Assembly (NCBI GenBank): GCA_024734495.1
Contig: JALMQS010000187.1
Location: 21,480,572 to 21,544,571, forward strand
DNA length: 64,000 bases
Direction of reading: 5' to 3'
Source: Forficula auricularia
Lineage: Eukaryota; Arthropoda; Insecta; Dermaptera; Forficulidae
Of this stretch, positions 41,001 to 49,511 are shown piece by piece. The notes beneath the pieces are model-generated. The model was not told where the DNA came from. It searched no databases and saw nothing but the letters and a program-made list of their open reading frames with translations. The translations under genes were made by a program, and so were the position numbers. Numbering within the stretch: the first letter of the stretch is position 1; the number at the start of each line of letters is the position of its first letter.

Positions 41001-41502
41001 TATCATTTTTTCAGTTTCAGTTGTGGAAACGGATATGACTGGCATTATAATTATCACAATAGTCTGCTGTGCTGTTTTTACTTCTATCATCTGGGTAGCA
41101 ATCATCTATCAAACTCGTAAAAGAATGGCAGTCGTGGAGATACCTCCTGTCAATGACAGCTGTCTACTATCAAAGACACACTTATCGTCTCCTACTATTT
41201 CTGCTACTAATACTACTCCTGCTTTCCTGGATAATCATTCCGATCATTCAAGTGGCAATGATTCTGGCACAGGAGATTCAGCCAAAAGGAGTAACGACCA
41301 ATTGCTTTTAGAATTCGAGACGATTGCAAAAGTTGATTGCTGCAAATTACCTCGCAGAACTGACCATGATAGGTGCTGTCCCTGCAGATGGTCCGCTCCT
41401 GGTCCACCAACTCTTTCAAGCATCCCTAAGCACACTACTACCAGTAGTTTGCCAAGACTCAATCTTGAAGAGCCCACAGAAGCTACTCCATGCATTGGCT
41501 GA
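22850..41502 (+). CDS. LRIG: LRIG-family transmembrane protein (leucine-rich repeats and Ig domains; lambik-like), twelve coding exons
   Basis: Single-pass plasma-membrane protein. Vertebrate LRIGs modulate receptor tyrosine kinase and BMP signalling; a role here is inferred from family only. Exons: 22850-23034, 23104-23175, 27329-27394, 27467-27538, 27608-27745, 31209-31352, 31418-31561, 31632-31775, 31842-31985, 34701-35092, 38456-39340, 41015-41502. Joined length is 2874 nt, divisible by three: 957 residues plus stop. Layout: signal peptide about 1-26; LRRNT with four Cys about 31-44; about 16 LRRs to residue ~450; LRRCT (CDC at its start) to 500; Ig1 Cys527/Cys590; Ig2 Cys633/Cys685 with DGGNDFPAARERR, very like vertebrate LRIG; Ig3 Cys727/Cys776; membrane helix 806-827; cytoplasmic tail 828-957 with SGNDSGTGDSAKRSND. 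The tail is shorter than in vertebrate LRIGs. Odd point: the intron after exon 3 lacks a GT donor, so expression of the full frame depends on an assembly error there or on non-canonical splicing. Confidence 0.93.
23104..23175 (+). CDS. LRIG: LRIG exon 2: one LRR
   Basis: 72 nt, phase 2 to phase 2, encoding KLNDNELKDLSEINLLQVEQ and onward to KAL. Acceptor TTTCCAG ends at 23103; donor GTAAAT starts at 23176. Confidence 0.88.
23335..23475 (+). pseudogene. LINE 3' end fragment, family 3 (LRIG intron 2)
   Basis: Matches the 3' end of the fragment at 42232-42540 (GAAAATTGGAAGGGGAAG, GGGTGGTTGCGTCAAAC). It is interrupted at TCTTA by the MITE at 23476-24181 and resumes after it as GGAGTGTGTACTCAATGATT. 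Confidence 0.65.
23634..24127. mobile_element. CGAGGGG-family MITE, copy 3 (middle layer of a nest)
   Basis: Perfect 8-bp duplication GTTTTACC at 23626-23633 and 24128-24135, inside the Harbinger-like MITE. Split by the element at 23700-24041. Confidence 0.9.
23700..24041. mobile_element. hAT-type MITE (innermost layer)
   Basis: Ends CAGTGTTCCGC and GCGGAACACTG. Octamers CAATAAAT (23692-23699) and CAATAGAT (24042-24049) differ at one base. Non-coding. Confidence 0.85.
24385..24832. repeat. GGGAAAGTGG-family hairpin split by a SINE
   Basis: The left arm AGTAAAGGGAGTGTAGTTTC and the right arm with its complement enclose the SINE at 24485-24705. The right side ends in the complement of GGGAAAGTGGTGTAGGTTTT. 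Confidence 0.75.
24485..24705 (+). repeat. tRNA-derived SINE
   Basis: GTCGGGTAGCCGAGCCGGCT at the head (A-box-like), GGTTCGATCCTGGCTGGC (B-box), then a tail with CGGCTCCCTCAATAACC and GGTGACAATAAATAAA ending in a poly(A) stretch. A second copy with the same tail is at 32208-32612. Confidence 0.8.
25522..25649. repeat. short palindrome (~58-bp arms)
   Basis: TTAGAAAATCATAAGTTGGT on the left is exactly complemented at the right end; the centre is about 20 bp. Confidence 0.8.
25912..26580. repeat. fold-back element with a later insertion
   Basis: TGCAGTAAAAACCCGTTTT and GGTCAAAAATGAAGATTC-type blocks occur as inverted pairs on both sides of about 26130. The right arm is split by the hairpin element at 26251-26500. 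Confidence 0.75.
26251..26500. repeat. AGGTGAAACA-family hairpin with 12-bp duplication
   Basis: Bounded by a perfect direct repeat AACATCAGTAAA at 26239-26250 and 26501-26512. Left terminus TAACTTTTAAGGAGTTAGG, also seen at 8606. The centre holds the CTGATGATGGGCTCACCCC-GAAA motif. Confidence 0.85.
26588..26950. repeat. related hairpin repeat with a MITE inside
   Basis: Starts AGGGAAAGCGGTGTTGG. Inverted blocks GTTTTTTAACTGGTTATAGT and the complement lie on either side of CTGATGATGGGCTTGT. A CGAGGGG MITE is inserted at 26631-26768. Confidence 0.65.
26631..26768. mobile_element. CGAGGGG-family MITE, copy 4
   Basis: Perfect octamer duplication AGTGAAAC at 26623-26630 and 26769-26776. The left TIR reads CGACGGGTGAACC with one change. 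Confidence 0.9.
27329..27394 (+). CDS. LRIG: LRIG exon 3: one LRR with a missing donor site
   Basis: Encodes DLRSNRLDSASFLNNFTYLI then EL. Acceptor ATTTCAG ends at 27328. The frame requires the exon to end at 27394 (GAACT), but the next bases are TAAATATT, not GTAAAT. Reading through meets a stop 42 nt later. Exon 2 of the same gene uses the donor GTAAAT, so loss of a single G explains the present sequence. Confidence 0.75.
27467..27538 (+). CDS. LRIG: LRIG exon 4: one LRR
   Basis: 72 nt, encoding KLDKNIFQEIPRFIGLTNLT and onward to YLSL. Acceptor TTTCAG ends at 27466; donor GTAAGA starts at 27539. Confidence 0.88.
27608..27745 (+). CDS. LRIG: LRIG exon 5: two LRRs
   Basis: 138 nt in phase 2, from SHNFINNIKW to SLLYL. 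Acceptor TTTATAG ends at 27607; donor GTAAGT starts at 27746. Confidence 0.9.
27800..27945. mobile_element. CGAGGGG-family MITE, copy 5 (LRIG intron 5)
   Basis: Perfect octamer duplication CATTAAAT at 27792-27799 and 27946-27953. It sits 54 bp after the donor of LRIG exon 5. Confidence 0.9.
28589..28738. mobile_element. Harbinger-like MITE, family B
   Basis: GGGCCGGTTGTATGTCGCAA at one end, complement at the other; TAA on both sides (28586-28588 and 28739-28741). An adjacent half-copy at 28768-28864 is flanked by TAGTTTAAGTTTCAAATTTC on both sides, so it looks like a local duplication. Confidence 0.82.
29330..30055. repeat. direct repeat pair around a mariner-like hairpin
   Basis: 29330-29530 and 29828-30055 share CGGCGGGAACTTAGTTGCC, AAAACACTCACTAAAGGACT and TGTAAATTTGACTAG. 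Between them TTAGGTTGGCAACTAAG and its complement form a hairpin at about 29780-29853, as at mariner ends. The second copy has an extra 28-bp tandem step (AATTGAAATACAAAACACTC). Confidence 0.6.
30095..30895. mobile_element. minisatellite-bearing element, single-arm copy
   Basis: Starts TTTACCATACAGGGTATGGT and ends with the complement-type TGTAAAGTCAAATGGATGG. Inside are the same blocks as 18565-20045 and three minisatellite units of 117-123 bp at 30440-30800. Located in LRIG intron 5. Confidence 0.65.
31209..31352 (+). CDS. LRIG: LRIG exon 6: two LRRs
   Basis: 144 nt, phase 2. NLNNNKITEIEKGSL starts the first repeat. Acceptor TATTACAG ends at 31208; donor GTAAGT starts at 31353. Confidence 0.92.
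31418..31561 (+). CDS. LRIG: LRIG exon 7: two LRRs
   Basis: 144 nt, phase 2, encoding ELSRNRLTEIEGLTFQGLQS and one more repeat. Acceptor ATTTTAG ends at 31417; donor GTAAGT starts at 31562. Confidence 0.92.
31632..31775 (+). CDS. LRIG: LRIG exon 8: two LRRs
   Basis: 144 nt, phase 2, encoding QLYHNNLTNITKGWLYGLGA and a second repeat with the LRIG-like DAWEFCKNL. Acceptor CAACAG ends at 31631; donor GTAAGT starts at 31776. Confidence 0.92.
31842..31985 (+). CDS. LRIG: LRIG exon 9: two LRRs
   Basis: 144 nt, phase 2, encoding DLSNNSLSYIDSGTFKHLNN and the LRIG-like ISFIAEGSF. Acceptor TTTGCAG ends at 31841; donor GTAAGT starts at 31986. Confidence 0.92.
32208..32612 (+). repeat. tRNA-derived SINE split by a MITE
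   Basis: A diverged copy of the SINE at 24485. The shared tail CACTTTACTTAT and GGGGACAATAAATAAA is split by the MITE at 32372-32576. Confidence 0.7.
32372..32576. mobile_element. Harbinger-like MITE, family A, inside a SINE
   Basis: GGGCAGTTCTATGTCGGTTG at one end and CAACTGGCCC at the other, between TTAA (32368-32371) and TTAA (32577-32580). Confidence 0.8.
32807..33970 (+). pseudogene. LINE reverse transcriptase, family 4, degenerate (LRIG intron 9)
   Basis: EEQQGLGKNRLTMDAILFVK, LLADLTKASDRVQLQDV and GIRSGVRQGDSFNPMLFNLI are reverse-transcriptase motifs B/A-type blocks in the first open frame (to 33247). The catalytic YxDD box follows in another frame as ACYEDDAVLLEES, where the usual Ala is Glu. 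Later frames give LYNLIWKNKFISPESKTPIY and RYWADHVERMSDDRLPK, the usual C-terminal block. Several frameshifts and stops; 5' truncated. Confidence 0.85.
34012..34300. repeat. palindromic repeat with TTCATCAGT / CTGATGAAGAGGGC core
   Basis: GACTATAGTTTCGAGG and its complement form long arms. The outer ends carry TGTCTTCTGCTGGAA in inverted pairs. Further copies at 39533-39790 and 63575-63740. Confidence 0.75.
34701..35092 (+). CDS. LRIG: LRIG exon 10: last LRRs and LRR C-cap
   Basis: 392 nt, entering in phase 2 and leaving in phase 1. It contains SIEDTNGPFVGL, an LRIG signature where one repeat carries a short insertion, then LLCDCNLKWFPHWL opening the LRRCT and the closing cysteines LICAYPEHL and YTC. 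Donor GTTAGT starts at 35093. Confidence 0.93.
35093..36939. other. LRIG intron 10, first part: no gene
   Basis: Contains a G run near 35290, a GC-richer patch at 35990-36060 and a stretch with several AAA(A)CTCG/CGAAAA blocks at 36170-36620 that looks like old repeat DNA. No coding features recognised. Confidence 0.4.
36940..37143. mobile_element. hairpin MITE with TIR GGTAAAGGCTCCAGTAGT
   Basis: Near-perfect palindrome: GGTAAAGGCTCCAGTAGT and CTACTGGAGCCTTTATTACC at the ends, GATGCATGAAAAGTGCAAAA and its exact complement inside. Confidence 0.8.
37646..37703. repeat. short palindrome
   Basis: GTAGCACAATGTTTCAAACT is followed within 15 bp by its exact complement. Confidence 0.85.
38062..38231. 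mobile_element. CGAGGGG-family MITE, copy 6 (LRIG intron 10)
   Basis: Perfect octamer duplication TTTAACCT at 38054-38061 and 38232-38239. Confidence 0.88.
38456..39340 (+). CDS. LRIG: LRIG exon 11: three Ig domains
   Basis: 885 nt, phase 1 at both ends. Three I-set-like Ig domains follow each other, each with the Cys-Trp-DxGxYxC pattern (YQC, YSC, YEC). Acceptor TTTACAG ends at 38455; donor GTTTGT starts at 39341. Confidence 0.95.
39533..39790. repeat. palindromic repeat, same family as 34012-34300
   Basis: Arms with TTTCGAGGGCTTTGCCCTC and the complement around ATCCATATCCATAC; outer TGTGTCTTCTGCTGGAA shared with the other copies. Confidence 0.75.
39800..40020. repeat. inverted copy of the repeat at 13085-13290
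   Basis: Shares the complement of GAGCCGTTTTCGAGAAACC and of TATACAAGAATTGCTCG. Located in LRIG intron 11. Confidence 0.55.
40022..40096. mobile_element. CGAGGGG-family MITE, copy 7, truncated
   Basis: Only the right half (AATGAATTCCAAAATAATTC to CACGGTTCACCCCTCG). No duplication because the left end is missing. Confidence 0.75.
40216..40545 (-). pseudogene. possible LINE reverse transcriptase remnant
   Basis: The minus strand reads IETGLPRMYEYTLQLHLGYI, LGVLRMPQGRL, a stop, KVLALEIIRKNIFWYEAIRN. The spacing and residues recall the connection region of some LINE polymerases, but no catalytic motif is present. Confidence 0.3.
41015..41502 (+). CDS. LRIG: LRIG exon 12: membrane helix and cytoplasmic tail
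   Basis: Starts in phase 1 after acceptor TTTTTTCAG (ends 41014). TGIIIITIVCCAVFTSIIWV opens the membrane helix and closely resembles vertebrate LRIG. The tail holds SGNDSGTGDSAKRSND and a Cys-rich stretch (DRCCPCRW). The stop TGA is at 41500-41502. Confidence 0.93.
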
Positions 41503-41849
41503 ACTGAATTTCAAATTCTCTTTCACGTGGCAACTAATATATTATTTATTATTTCTTGTTTATGTTTAATTAATAAGACATTTCGCAAATCAAATTTCAT
41601 TCCTTGATCTACGCCCACTGGTTCATCTACCGTAAAGGTCGAAAGTGTTTCAAGATTAATTTGCATATGTAAAATATCATTTTTTCGATAAGTATTCTTG
41701 ATTGATAGGAATTTGATAAAGAAAATCAATGTGATTGTTTGCAAATGGATTAAAACATAAATGAAAATTTTAATTCATTTGTAATATATTCCTATCTTTA
41801 TTGATTGTTTTCAATATTTTAATTTTGTGTAATATATTATTATTTTGAA

Positions 41850-41855
41850 AATAAA
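41850..41855 (+). terminator. candidate poly(A) signal of LRIG
   Basis: First AATAAA after the LRIG stop codon (about 350 nt downstream), just before the degenerate mariner begins. The match is short and the region AT-rich. Confidence 0.35.
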
Positions 41856-41884
41856 AAATATTTTCAAAAGACTGGACTCTAAAA

Positions 41885-43080
41885 ATTTCGGTGAATGGTA
41901 TCAGAAAACAAAATCGATGATACAAACAAATTATCTTTATTGGCCTTCAAAATAATCGCCATCCGCCACAACACTTAGCCAATGTTTATAAAGGTTGTGG
42001 AAACTCAGCAAAGGCCTGTTGGCGAAAATCAGCAACCGCTGGTGGCACTTGCTAACGAGAAACATCTCTCTCCATAAGATTATATTTGTTATTCACTGTT
42101 GGCCAGTCGCTCTCCCAAGCAGTTGCCAATAGATGTTCGAGGTGAATTTACAGTGAGTTATAAATTGTATATATCTTAAATAGATGTTACCCCTATCATG
42201 ATTTTCGCCAATTTATAGAAATCTAACCCAGATGGATAAAATTACAAATGAAGAAGTTCTTGGAAGAATCGGAGAAAGAAGAACCTTGTGGAAGAGTCTG
42301 AAGAAGAGAAGAGGTCAGATGATGGGGTACATACTGAGACATGGGGGACTGCTTAGGGATATCTTGGAGGGGGAGGTGGGAAAGAAAAAGGGGAAGGCAA
42401 GGCCCAGATTAGAATATTTCAACCAAATAATTGGGGATATGGGATGCCAGACAATTAGAGAGGTCAAACAGCTGGCGGGGGACAGCCGAGTGAGACGGGT
42501 GGTTGCGTCAAACCAGTCTTAGGACTGTATACTCAATGATGATGACGCTGAACCCAGAACCGATGTTCGATGTCAGACAGTTCAGCAAATCATGCGCCTT
42601 TCCTGACTCTATTAAGGCGGGGAAAGAGAAAGAAAGCTTCATGCGACCAGATTAGGGGAATACAGTGGAAGCAAGATATATAGAATTTCGTTCATGAAAC
42701 GACGAACGCATTCTGCAGGATTATCTTTTCGTGATTAAATTGACCTCAAAGCAAACTCTCTAGACTCTTCACGCCTGCTTATTAAAATATATATAGATTC
42801 TTCATGTCGATGGAGTCAAATTCTCTACAGTCAATAGATAAGTGTGTGAACGTGCCCCCTGCAGTGAATCTTCAAGAGCAAGTAAAGTACACCTCGCTGA
42901 GCCTAGAATTTACCGCACAGTGCTTTATTGTGCAGCAACTTCCATTACAACTCTGGCCCAACACACCGGATGCGTTGTAGCAACTGTTTCAAAACTTACT
43001 CATGGAATATGGCGTTAACGGTTTGACCCACAGGAAAGAATTCCTTATTTATAATACCATTCACCGCCCTTTTTAGACAG
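41885..43080 (-). pseudogene. mariner transposase, degenerate, split by a LINE fragment
   Basis: Minus strand from 43080: VKKEFFPVGQTVNAIFHE, then LLPLYSPNLVA (catalytic YSPDLAP box decayed) and SFLFPRLNRVRKG, all mariner-type blocks. After the LINE insert, HNLYKHWLSVVADGDYFEGQ gives the C-terminus (usual xxGDYFEG). Many stops and shifts. Only a fossil. Confidence 0.8.
42232..42540 (+). pseudogene. LINE 3' end, family 3, inserted in the mariner fossil
   Basis: An open frame of 96 codons: ITNEEVLGRIGERRTLWKSL, KKRRGQMMGYILRHGGLLRD and GKKKGKARPRLEYFNQIIGD, the C-terminal tail of an RT with a WxxHxxR-like zinc region replaced by the LGH(V/I)LRH pattern. Stop TAG is at 42520-42522. The 3' end is followed by GGACTGTATACTCAATGATG. 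Confidence 0.8.
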
Positions 43081-43432
43081 ATGGACATAGTGTTGAAAAA
43101 GTAAATTTATTTGTCATTTAATTTTATTATTCTTTATAAAAATGAAAGTATTATAGAATTATATTTAAACAAAGTGATTTTTTTAGCCTTAATTTTTAAT
43201 TAATAGTTTTTTAATTTAATAGTGAATATATAATTCATTTAGAGCCCAACTGTTTTAATTTGTATATAATTTACGCACTGTCATATGAATGATTTTTTAT
43301 TGCCATTTGTAATCAGCATAAAATGATAAAACTTATCATTTACATGTCATACACACCATACATAAATTAAATATTTATAAAACAATTTCAAATAAATAAA
43401 TCCTATAAGTGAATTTCAATTAAATTACATTA

Positions 43433-43741
43433 GGGATCGTCCATAAAATTACTCACGTTAAATCCAGGCTCGTCACAACTCGTCACATTTTTGTAGATCC
43501 CCCTACATATAATTATTTAACGATACCCAGTCCCCCATAAAACAAAAAATGAATGATAATGTATTCAATTATATTCATTGAAATTATATTTATTTAAAAG
43601 AAAATACATTTTTTGAGTATTGTTATTAAAATAAAATTGATGTATCTACATGTTTGTTCTTATCCTCTCCTGGTCACATATTGTAAAACTAAACTATGTG
43701 ACCCCCCCCCATTGTTCCGTACGTATTTTATGGATTGCCCC
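43433..43741. mobile_element. MITE with TIR ATCGTCCATAAAAT
   Basis: GGGATCGTCCATAAAATTAC at the left and GTATTTTATGGATTGCCCC at the right. Same end motif as 6287-8539. Confidence 0.6.
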
Positions 43742-45034
43742 ATACATATATTGGCTTATCCAGATCCAGTCAAATACTTGAATTCTACTGGGATAGAGTT
43801 AAGAGGCCTAAAAAAGAAATTGGAATTTGTACCTCTTTCTCTTTCAACAATTGCAACTACTGTTCAGGGTATACCTCTTTAACTAGAGACACGTTATATA
43901 TATATATACATAATATATTAATTTGTAATTTTTACATGTATAGAAAAATGTCTTAATTTATTTATATTATTTTACATAATTTCAAGACAAAATATTATTA
44001 AAAACAAAGATTGTTTTACTTATAATTTTTTAATTCTTAAAAAGAGATTTGTACTAGGAAATTCGATGGCTTGGCACGACCTTTTCGTTTAATATTAAAA
44101 AACTTTTCATTTAATATTATAACAAATAGATAAAAAATATATTCAATAGAATAATAGGAAAAATATTTAATAAAAATAAGAAGTCTTTTAGATATGAAAT
44201 TAATTGTACTAATGTTTTTATTCAGCTAAATCTATGTAATTCGAAGGTGCTTCCAAGCTTAGTCGATATATTATTAACTTCTCTATATCGATATTATGAA
44301 GTAGCAAAAAACTTTTTCGAAGTTTAGTGCTTTTAATTTGAATAACCTCCTTTTCTAATTAAAATATGATCTATCTTAATCTATAATTTTTAACGTTAAT
44401 ATAGAATATATTAATATAATTAATTAAACATGCTCATTAAAAGTCTTTACATGGTCGTCACGCCAATAATTGGATCGAATGTTTTCCTTAACAATGAATT
44501 CCGTTATAAAATTATAAGAGTGAATTTAATCAATTTAATGATTTGTAAAAATTTTATTTCAATTTGATATAATAAAAAAGAATCAAATCGTTAAAAACTA
44601 GTTTGAGAAATTATTTACAGCCAGGCGAGCTCACGACTGACGTCTAAGCCCTTTTCGTTATCCTCTTATTGATTCTTTGGAGATACCTCATAAATGATTT
44701 TTCTGATATGTTTGCACCATTTGTAAATTAGATTATTTGGCCATCTCAAAAAAACTTCTGATAACAAAATACTAATTTCAATTTCCTTGACAAAAAAAAG
44801 ACAAAAACAAAATATTAGTAATGTATTGGAAAGTGTTAACAGATTTGTTTATTTTTTGAGCTCCTCTTTTATTTCAAATAATATCATATAGATATTTTAA
44901 ATTACTATTTACGCACTTTTTAGCTTCCGGGGTGACAGGGAGGTAACCAACGTTCTGGAAGTTCATCCCCCCTTATTCAAGGTATAAACGGGCCAACGAA
45001 GAAACGTTTGTAACCTCCTCCTTATCTCCTTTAA
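43742..45034. other. AT-rich stretch, no gene
   Basis: No ORF with family features, no clear repeat ends. Confidence 0.4.
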
Positions 45035-45242
45035 GGGCCAGTTGTATGTCGGTTGGTAAAGTCTTTGTAAAAGTTGACAAAGGGTAAAACCTTAGAATTC
45101 ACCTTGTGCCCGACGGGAAGGCCCAATCAGATGAAGTGATTGTCATCTGATTGGCCATCCGGTCGGGCACAATATGAATTCTAGGTTTTACCTCTTTGTC
45201 AACTTTACAAAGACTTTACCAACCACCGTACACTACAACTCC
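45035..45242. mobile_element. Harbinger-like MITE, family A
   Basis: Starts GGGCCAGTTGTATGTCGGTT; TAA flanks at 45032-45034 and 45243-45245. The right end is diverged. Confidence 0.82.
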
Positions 45243-45270
45243 TAACAGTGGTTGTGCTTGACTTGTCTTA

Positions 45271-45446
45271 GGGCCGGTTGTATGTTGCAAAGTAAATGCT
45301 TTTTACCACTAACACAGGGTAGATGGTAAATGGAGGGACTGGGATGGCCAATCAGTGCCTGGCATCTGATTGCCCCAGATCCCTCCATTTACCATCTACC
45401 CTGTGTTAGTGGTAAAAAGCATTTACTTTGCGACTCTAACCGGCCC
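45271..45446. mobile_element. Harbinger-like MITE, family B
   Basis: Starts GGGCCGGTTGTATGTTGCAA; TTA flanks at 45268-45270 and 45447-45449. Only 28 bp from the family A copy. Confidence 0.85.
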
Positions 45447-45704
45447 TTAGAGTTTGCCATTAACGTGTACAGGATATTTGATTAATTAAAGATCCTCTGA
45501 AACGTTGTTTATTAAGAGAATGAAAATGACGATCCACTAAATTATTTTATTTGGAATTTGTAGTTTTTCTTGTTCTTTGTCTGCATTTCTATCAATTGTT
45601 CAATTCTCCATTAATATCTAGCAGTCTGTCTCCATTTGACTATTCCATGCCAACTCTTTAGCCTCATCTCAAATCCCACATTCATCATTATCTAAATAAA
45701 CTCC

Positions 45705-46985
45705 AACGGATCGTTGCTAAACTTTATCCAAATTCATTTGAAATATTAATATGTTTATTCCTTTATATAAATCAGATATCACTTGCAATTTGCAGTTCAT
45801 GTTGACTTTAATTCAAAAATAATGATCGATTCTCATTTAACAGTCGAGGAATAACAATTCTACATTGGATTTTTGACATTTCGGTTATTATTGGTAATCA
45901 TTGCTTAAGACATGGAGGAATCGACTTAAAATCAAAAATAGCGATTGATTCTCATCTAATACTTGAGGAATAATAATTCTACCTTAGATTTTTGACCCTT
46001 CGATTATTATTGGTAACCATTGCTGAAGACATGGAGGAATCGGCTTAAAATCAAAAATAACGATCGATTCTTATCTAATACTAGAGGAATAACCTTATTG
46101 CATTCCATTTTTGATGTTTTGACTATTAATGGCAACCTTTACTGAAAACGTGGAAGAATCGACTTAAAATCAAAAAGAATTTAGTTCTTTTTGATTTTAA
46201 GTCGATTCTTCCACGTTTTTCAGTAAAGGTTGCTATTAATAGTCAAAACATCAAAAATGAAATGCAATAAGGTTATTCGTCTAGTATTAGATAAGAATCG
46301 ATCGTTATTTTTGATTTTAAGCCGATTCCTCCATATCTTCAGCAGTGGTTACCAATAATAATCGAAGGGTCAAAAATCTAAGGTAGAATTATTATTCCTC
46401 AAGTATTAGATGAGAATCAATCATATTTTTGATTTTAAATCGATTCTCACTATGTCTTCAGCAATGGTTACCAATAAAAACCAAACGTCAAAAATCCAAT
46501 GTAGAATGGTTATTCCTCAAGTACTAGATGAGAATCAATCGCTATTTTTGATTTTAAGTCGATTCCTCCATGTCGTCAGCAATGGTGACGGATAAGAAAA
46601 CAACGCGGTTGCTATGGTTACTTATAAAATTTCCTCACCAAATTTTTACCATTTCACAGCGAGAAGCCTAACCATTCTTACTTAAGTTAGATTAAATGAG
46701 CTATATTAAAACGATCAAATGAATAAATTTTAAAGAATTTAAAATTAAAAAAGTACTATTTTTACTATAGAGTGAAAGTTACTTTAAAATATGATTTTAG
46801 TAAAAACTTTATTTAACCTTTTTTTGTGGTCCCCAAGATATTTAATTAGGATATTAAATTTCATCAAAATTGGTTAAGTCATTTTCAAGATATTTAGAAA
46901 AAAACTAAAAAAGTACTGAAATAAAGTACTAATGTTTGTGGACCGATATGTACCAAAAACTAATCAGCGCTTCATTTTGTTAAAA
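45705..46985. repeat. palindromic element with 119-bp units, left member of an inverted pair
   Basis: Three units with TTTTTGACATTTCGGTTATT-like sequence run one way and about four run back from a centre near 46184. Flanks (CAACGGATCGTTGCTAAACT on the left, ACTAATCAGCGCTTCATTTT on the right) match 59405-61075 in reverse. Confidence 0.8.
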
Positions 46986-47639
46986 TACTGGTAGGTTTTC
47001 AATTTCAATTCAATCGGTGCAACGGTGTGGAAAAATTCGTGGACGAAAAAAACGATAACACACATACATCCATCCATCCATCCACACGCACTTCCAAAAA
47101 TGGCACTTTTTGGCCTCTCGACGAGATTCCAGGTAATTTTTGGCAAAACCGTCACGTGCTAAAATTCAATCTCATTGAATACTTCAATTTGTGACCTTAA
47201 TTGAGTCCATGGGTTCCGTAGTCTTTACCTGAGGACCCTTTGAAGTCGCGCTTGCCGCGAGAGCGATTACAATACTTTCTCCCATGCTTCGCATTGGATA
47301 AAGTAAAAAAAATAATACTTAGCACGCGATGCCTGCCTGCCGGGCGGGCCTATTAATGAGATTCACTAAGAGAAAAAAATATTCTACGTTTGAGTTAAAA
47401 ATTTCGAAAAACCTGAAGAAAAATCATTTTCAATCTCTGATTTTTTCTGTCTGTAGCTGTATTCCGATACACACTTTAACTGAAGAACAGGAAAGTTCTA
47501 CGAGAGAGCTTTCGAACTTCCGGTTCAAAAACGCAGAAAATATCTTTTTCACGAGATAATTAAAATAAAAAGTAAAGTGATTACAGATTTTCTCGCAGAC
47601 TTATTTATGCAAAAAAGCGAGACTTTTTGAAGGCGACTT

Positions 47640-47880
47640 TTTTTTGCGTTCCTCCACTAATCAGTCACGGTTTGATAGTCGTCCACTACTTTTTGCATCA
47701 TTGATCTTCGTTCTACCGGCTTTAAACTCACGACACCACTTGTAGGCCTTGGGTGCAGTTCTATCATCCCCTGAGCAGTTTTATTTGGTCAAAAATCTGG
47801 AACGGCGTGTTCCTTCGGTTTGAGACATCTTCTTTTTGAAAATGAGTTGGAATGTTTTTCACAAAGTCAGCTCGGGTTCA
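47640..47880 (-). pseudogene. mariner transposase N-terminal fragment
   Basis: The minus strand reads SGDDRTAPKAYKWCREFKAG and RTKINDAKSSGRLSNRD, the helix-turn-helix end of a mariner transposase (usual WFxxFKxGxxxxxDxxRSGRP). No continuation is seen. Confidence 0.7.
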
Positions 47881-48326
47881 GATTAACAAATCTATTTTAA
47901 AGAGAAAATTTAATTTTAGGACAAATTCTAAGATTTTAGTAGAAATATTTAAATTGCGATATCAGGGGGATTCATCCCCCAGGAGTCAATAACAAATAGT
48001 AGTTATTTTCTATTTATGAAATTTAGTCACTATTTTAATTTGTATTGGTAATTAAATTTTTGAAATTTTTGAAAATTCTAATTTTTTGTAGATTTTTAAA
48101 ATTCTCATTTTTTGAAAATCCTGTCTTAGAGTATTTTTTAACACTGATCCGTGACAAGACTTCCAAGATTTGTTGAATCTAAAATGTTGTACCAGAGTTG
48201 TTTTTAAAGACAAGAGTTTATTTTTTTTTCCAATGCAATCGAATGCAAGAAGGGGTGCACCAGTAAAGATGTATCCCCTATGGATCTCGAAAGACCCTTG
48301 CATTACCGAAGAGAAGGGAAAGTTAA

Positions 48327-48895
48327 TTAAGTGAGAGGGTGTAGACGTAGGTGTCTATGCACCCTGGTTTTGAAGGTTTGAAGATCATAGGTGCTGGGAA
48401 AGATAGAGGCTGGGAGAGAGTTCAGTTCCTTGAAGTCATGGGGATATATGAATTCGCGAATGAAGTGGTCCGGCACTTTTCTAATTTGACCGCGAAAGAG
48501 TGTTGGGAGTCGGCAAAACGTGTGCTGCGTGCAAAGCATGCTTTGGGGGGATTATTGATTTTATCTCATCAGAGCACCTGCCGTGATAGTATCTATAGAA
48601 AAGGGAAAGGGCGGAGACATCTCTTCGATGAGCCAGCGAGTCGAGGGAGTCAGTGAGGGTAGAATCGTCAATTAGCCTGACGGCTCGTTTCTGAATTGCA
48701 TCAAGGGTAGCAAGAGAATATTTTGAGGCTCCTCTCCACAGATGAGAGCCGTATTCGAGACAGGGGCGGATTTGGGCCTTGTAGATGGTGAGAAGTTGTG
48801 GGGGTTTGTAAAATCGCTTGGACCTGAATAAGAAGCCAATCTTCCTTGCTGCAGATTTCGCCACAGAGGAGATGTGTTCATTCTCAATTGACAGG
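48327..48895 (-). pseudogene. LINE reverse transcriptase C-terminus, family 1, copy 2
   Basis: AKSAARKIGFLFRSKRFYKP, YKAQIRPCLEYGSHLWRGAS and SLAHRRDVSALSLFYRYYHG match the copy at 6804-7371 closely. Two frameshifts (near 48535 and 48440) then LNSLPASIFPSTYDLQTFKT and the stop at 48327. Confidence 0.85.
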
Positions 48896-49511
48896 ACAGT
48901 AGTGGGGCATATTGGTACAGGTATATTTTTTTTTTTTTTTATTTAAGTTGCACATTATCAATCCAGTCAGATGACCGTTTTATGATTTTACTATAATAAA
49001 GTATATAACATTCAGGAAGCATGTCATCTCATTGATGACATTGCAAATGTCTAACACTATCCGCAATTCACTGGGGTCATTTTAAAGTTTCTCACTGGGA
49101 CAAGTCAGTTGGCTTGGTCCTTTTCAATCTTCTCAGCTGTCCGACGGTGCTGAGTAGTCGAACAGCTTCGGGATTATAGTGATTTGCCAGTCGCAATTTA
49201 TGATTCCTGGCTGCTTTAGTTATTTCTCTTGTGCAGTAGTAATGTGGAGATCCTTCCTATATTGGTATATGTACTATTTTGCACAGTATGTAGCTACTGC
49301 ACCGAAGTAATGTTGCGAAAGTATTCAGCTTCACTCATTTTACTGAGTTGGGTCTCCTCTAGTCTCTTTGTGCCCCGCCCCCTCCCACTCGTTCTTGTGC
49401 CAAAATGTTTGTATTTCTAAAACGGAAAACTGATAAGATTTTGGGTTCTTTGGCTTTGGAACTTGCACTTCGAAAATGCAGAAAACATATTTTTATTAAT
49501 AATGATTTTAT

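Noticed and set aside
41213..41569. ORFs in other frames across LRIG exon 12
   Set aside because: Shadows of the tail exon, which is fixed by its splice phase and the membrane helix.
45840..46600. Possible CRISPR-like array (regular ~119-bp repeats)
   Set aside because: Units are contiguous with no unique spacers, in a eukaryotic palindromic element; minisatellite, not CRISPR.
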